A stretch of DNA of 64,000 bases from an uncultured Marvinbryantia sp. (lineage in GTDB: Bacteria > Bacillota > Clostridia > Lachnospirales > Lachnospiraceae), in the NCBI RefSeq assembly GCF_905201705.1, contig NZ_CAJKOX010000009.1, positions 1 to 64,000 on the forward strand. The letters are read 5' to 3'. Below, piece after piece: positions 61,567 through 64,000 of this stretch (position 1 is the first letter of the stretch; each line of letters starts with the position of its first letter). The notes under the pieces were generated by a model. It was given only the letters and a program-made list of their open reading frames with translations, was not told where the DNA came from and did no database searches. A program made the position numbers and the translations under genes.

Positions 61567-63804
61567 TCACGGCTTCAGATGCCCGGTCACGGTGTATCCG
61601 TCGTCTGTTACCTTCACTGTGATCGCGCCCAAAAGATCGGTGCGCGCCGCCAGACTGCCGCTCTCGTCGAGCCGCTTTAGCAGCTGGGCGTGCGGATGCC
61701 CGTAGGAATTGTTTTCCCCGCAGGAGATTACCGCGATCTCCGGTTTTGTCATCTCCAGAAAAAGCTCCGGCGTGGAATTCTTTGAGCCGTGATGCGCCGC
61801 CTTCAGCACATCCACATCGCCAAGGCTTCCCTCCTGCAGAAGCGCCTTCTCGCCGGTTCCTTCCACATCTCCCGTAAACAGGGCTTTGAAGGAACCGACG
61901 CTCACCTCGGCGACCACCGAAGAGGCGTTGCCGTTTTCATAAGCGCTCCCCCGCTGCGGCGCAAGAATCCGCACCGTCATATCTCCGGCGTTTATGATAT
62001 CGCCTTTTCCCACAAAGCGCACCGGGATTTCCTGTTTTTTTGCCAGAGACAAAAGCTGCTCTGCTATCTCGTTTTCTTCTCCCGCATCCGGCAGCAGCAG
62101 CGTCCCGACGGTGATCCCCGCCGCATTGCGTCCGTCAAGTCCGCGCTCGTACCCCTCCAGCATCTCCAGAAGCGCGCTCACATGATCTTTGTCATAGTGG
62201 GAGATCAGCCAGTAATCCACCCTGGCGATGCCGCTGCTTTTCAGAAACGGCTCCACACAGTTTTCGGCTAACTTACTTTCGCTGCTGCTTCCGCCGTCAA
62301 TCATCCAGACAGAATGATCCCGGTTCCGGATACAGCAGCCGTCTCCCTGCCCCACATCCAGAAACGTCATCGAAAAGGCGTGCGGCTCTCCGGCAAAAAA
62401 TACTCCTGTTAATAGTATAAATGCAATGCCACACTTTATCAAATCCATTTTTTCTGTTTTCATAAAAAATTCATGATTTTTCCGTCCGTTTTCAAATTTT
62501 TTGCAGAAAAACATCGCCGAAAACAGAACCGCATAGTAAGCGGCTATTTTCACCGGCTGCGGCTGCCCCGTCACAATCCCCGCGAACGGCAAAAGACGCA
62601 GCTTTCCACACGCAAATGCAATGCCCTTCAGCAGATAATGAGCGGGCGCCAGCACAAAGCTTCCAAGCTCCCGGTTAAGAGCAGCGCCGGCGATCCCCGC
62701 CATGCCAAAGCCCAGCACAAAGGGCATCAGCGGCAGCACACAGATATTCAGAAGCACATTATATAATGGAAACTGATAGTAAAAATATGCCGTCACCGGA
62801 AGCGTCATGATCTGAACTCCCATGCTCATGCCAAGCGTCGTCCCCTTTAAAAGACGGCTCCGGAAGGTTTGCGCAAACAAAATGCCGCCCACCGCGCCAA
62901 AGGACAAAAGAAATCCCGCCTGGTGCAGCGCCCTGGCTCTGCAGAGCAATATCGCCGCGGCGGAAACCGCCAGGCTGGTAGCGGGATCTGCCGTGCGCCC
63001 CGTCACCTGCGACAGAAGGAAAATGCCAAACATCAGCACCGCCCGCACTGCCGAGACCGGATATCCGGTCATGCAGGCATACGCCGCCATTACCACGCCG
63101 CATATTGCTGCAGAGCCGGTAAAGGAAACGCGCAGTCTCCGCAGCGCCCCAAACAGCGCCATGCCGGTCATGGAAACATGCAGCCCTGAAATCGCAAGCA
63201 AATGTAAAATCCCGGTATCCGCATACAGGTCTTTTATTTTCTCGTCCAGGATTCCCTTGTCGCCGAGCAGCATCGCAGACAGCACGCCCGCGTCGGTATC
63301 CTCCCCGGCATCCTCCAAAAGTCCCCTTGCATATCGACGAAATTCAGAAATCGCGTTTCGCACCGGATAGATACCGGTATCCCGCTGCAAAATTTCTGCT
63401 CTCCGCAAAAGTATTTCGACGCCCATATCCGCATAGTATGCTTTTGCGTCAAAGCCGCCCGGATTTCTCTGCTCCTTCGGATAAGTGCAGACACCGGAAA
63501 CACGCACACGATTTCCGATTTTAACTTCCTGCGCCCGCTTTAAATATACGATCATTCTGTTTTCATATTCACTGGTTTTCTGCGAAGAATCCGCAGCCTG
63601 TGATTCAATGGAAATGTCTTTCAGATAAATTCTCTGACTTTCTTGTTTAAATTCCTGTCTGTAAACTGTGCCGCTTACCGAAAGATCCGCGCCCTCCGGC
63701 GCCGGGGAGACAGACGTATTCTGCGTCTCTCCCCGGAAAACGCCGGAAAATGCAAACCACAAAAGAAGCAGACAGCAGATACAGCATAGATGCCTCTCCC
63801 GCAT
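61567..63804 (-). CDS. comEC: ComEC/Rec2 family DNA-uptake channel
   Basis: 745 residues. An N-terminal hydrophobic segment and OB-like domain come first, then the competence core with many membrane segments (HLLAISGLHVSMTGMALFG, TGYPVSAVRAVLMFGIFLLSQ). The C-terminal metallo-beta-lactamase-like domain has FLDVGQGDGCC, LISHYDKDHVSALLEM and AAHHGSKNS. All three parts expected of ComEC are complete. The gene suggests a capacity for DNA uptake or a leftover; comEA is not visible in the window. AAGGAG lies 6 nt before the ATG. Confidence 0.93.
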   Translation of the reverse strand: MRERHLCCICCLLLLWFAFSGVFRGETQNTSVSPAPEGADLSVSGTVYRQEFKQESQRIYLKDISIESQAADSSQKTSEYENRMIVYLKRAQEVKIGNRVRVSGVCTYPKEQRNPGGFDAKAYYADMGVEILLRRAEILQRDTGIYPVRNAISEFRRYARGLLEDAGEDTDAGVLSAMLLGDKGILDEKIKDLYADTGILHLLAISGLHVSMTGMALFGALRRLRVSFTGSAAICGVVMAAYACMTGYPVSAVRAVLMFGIFLLSQVTGRTADPATSLAVSAAAILLCRARALHQAGFLLSFGAVGGILFAQTFRSRLLKGTTLGMSMGVQIMTLPVTAYFYYQFPLYNVLLNICVLPLMPFVLGFGMAGIAGAALNRELGSFVLAPAHYLLKGIAFACGKLRLLPFAGIVTGQPQPVKIAAYYAVLFSAMFFCKKFENGRKNHEFFMKTEKMDLIKCGIAFILLTGVFFAGEPHAFSMTFLDVGQGDGCCIRNRDHSVWMIDGGSSSESKLAENCVEPFLKSSGIARVDYWLISHYDKDHVSALLEMLEGYERGLDGRNAAGITVGTLLLPDAGEENEIAEQLLSLAKKQEIPVRFVGKGDIINAGDMTVRILAPQRGSAYENGNASSVVAEVSVGSFKALFTGDVEGTGEKALLQEGSLGDVDVLKAAHHGSKNSTPELFLEMTKPEIAVISCGENNSYGHPHAQLLKRLDESGSLAARTDLLGAITVKVTDDGYTVTGHLKP

Positions 63805-63871
63805 TCGTCTCTCCTTTTCTTTTGCCTTCCTGCAGCTTCCTTCAGCGTCGGAAACTGCCGCGTTTTTGTAT

Positions 63872-64000
63872 TTACAGCCCGACCGAGGGCTTCCCGTCCT
63901 GTTCCAGCTCCGCCTCTGTGCTCTCCACAGTCTCGATCAGCTCGCTGTTCCGATGGAACGGTCCCGACAGATTCAGACTTTCCTTGTACAGCACGTTCGA
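63872..64000 (-). CDS. C-terminal end of an unidentified protein (cut by window edge)
   Basis: The last 42 residues read NVLYKESLNLSGPFHRNSEL, then ETVESTEAELEQDGKPSVGL and a TAA stop at 63872-63874. No family can be assigned from so little. It ends 67 nt before comEC on the same strand and is probably the operon's preceding gene. Confidence 0.5.
   Translation of the reverse strand, partial: SNVLYKESLNLSGPFHRNSELIETVESTEAELEQDGKPSVGL

Overview
The window looks like chromosomal DNA of an anaerobic, spore-forming Clostridia, most likely a gut-type Lachnospiraceae. The reasons are clostridial gene neighbourhoods (tyrS/alaS, coaX-panT-coaBC-trmK-dnaG-dgt-comEC), a spoIIM homologue, rubredoxin, an LtaS-type sulfatase, strong purine-rich Shine-Dalgarno sites, moderately high G+C, and secreted proteins with Glu/Ala-rich linkers and Big-type domains. 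Genus and species cannot be fixed from the sequence alone. No rRNA, tRNA, CRISPR array or intact insertion sequence was seen.

Layout. 1-79 is the start of a truncated AAA-ATPase/PD-(D/E)XK gene. 252-9698 (minus strand) holds a LytTR-type two-component system whose kinase is broken by an in-frame amber codon. It is followed by a secreted, domain-permuted GH3 glycosidase, two paralogous secreted proteins and an NCS2 permease. A weak-looking promoter with two 21-bp-spaced direct repeats precedes the GH3 gene and is a good candidate target of the LytTR regulator. 9700-10231 is rnpB with a near-consensus promoter. 10329-22273 holds a TGS-uridine kinase fusion, a Nif3-like protein, an O-antigen-ligase-like membrane protein and a 2510-residue secreted repeat protein. 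An LTA-synthase-family gene diverges from the last of these. 24624-28711 is tyrS, a 46-residue membrane peptide and alaS. 28811-31530 carries a second AAA/PD-(D/E)XK protein, rnhA and a siroheme-type dehydrogenase.

31662-41640 contains DAHP synthase behind a possibly structured leader, an Rpn-family remnant, xerD with an odd leader, spoIIM, rubredoxin, an EF-G paralogue, tyrA-aroA (aromatic amino acid synthesis) and a CapA-type protein convergent with aroA.

41729-53830 is the most unusual region. One long minus-strand cluster encodes a class II aldolase, a PPi-type phosphofructokinase, a triosephosphate-isomerase-like protein, a LarA-family racemase/epimerase, an SsuABC/TauABC-type ABC transporter, a DUF4838 glycosidase-like protein, a NagB-like protein with a changed catalytic residue, and NagA. 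A ROK regulator sits just upstream. The set suggests uptake and breakdown of an unidentified sugar-derived or sulfonate-like compound to triose phosphates. 53897-64000 is an information-processing/CoA operon: comEC, dgt, dnaG, trmK, coaBC, panT, coaX and the ROK gene.

The strongest leads for new biology are the 53685-42233 catabolic cluster, the LytTR-repeat/GH3 module with its broken kinase, the giant surface protein beside an O-antigen-ligase-like protein, and several compact overlapping signals: the shared palindrome at the aroA/capA stops, a terminator doubling as the spoIIM ribosome site, and the xerD leader ORF.
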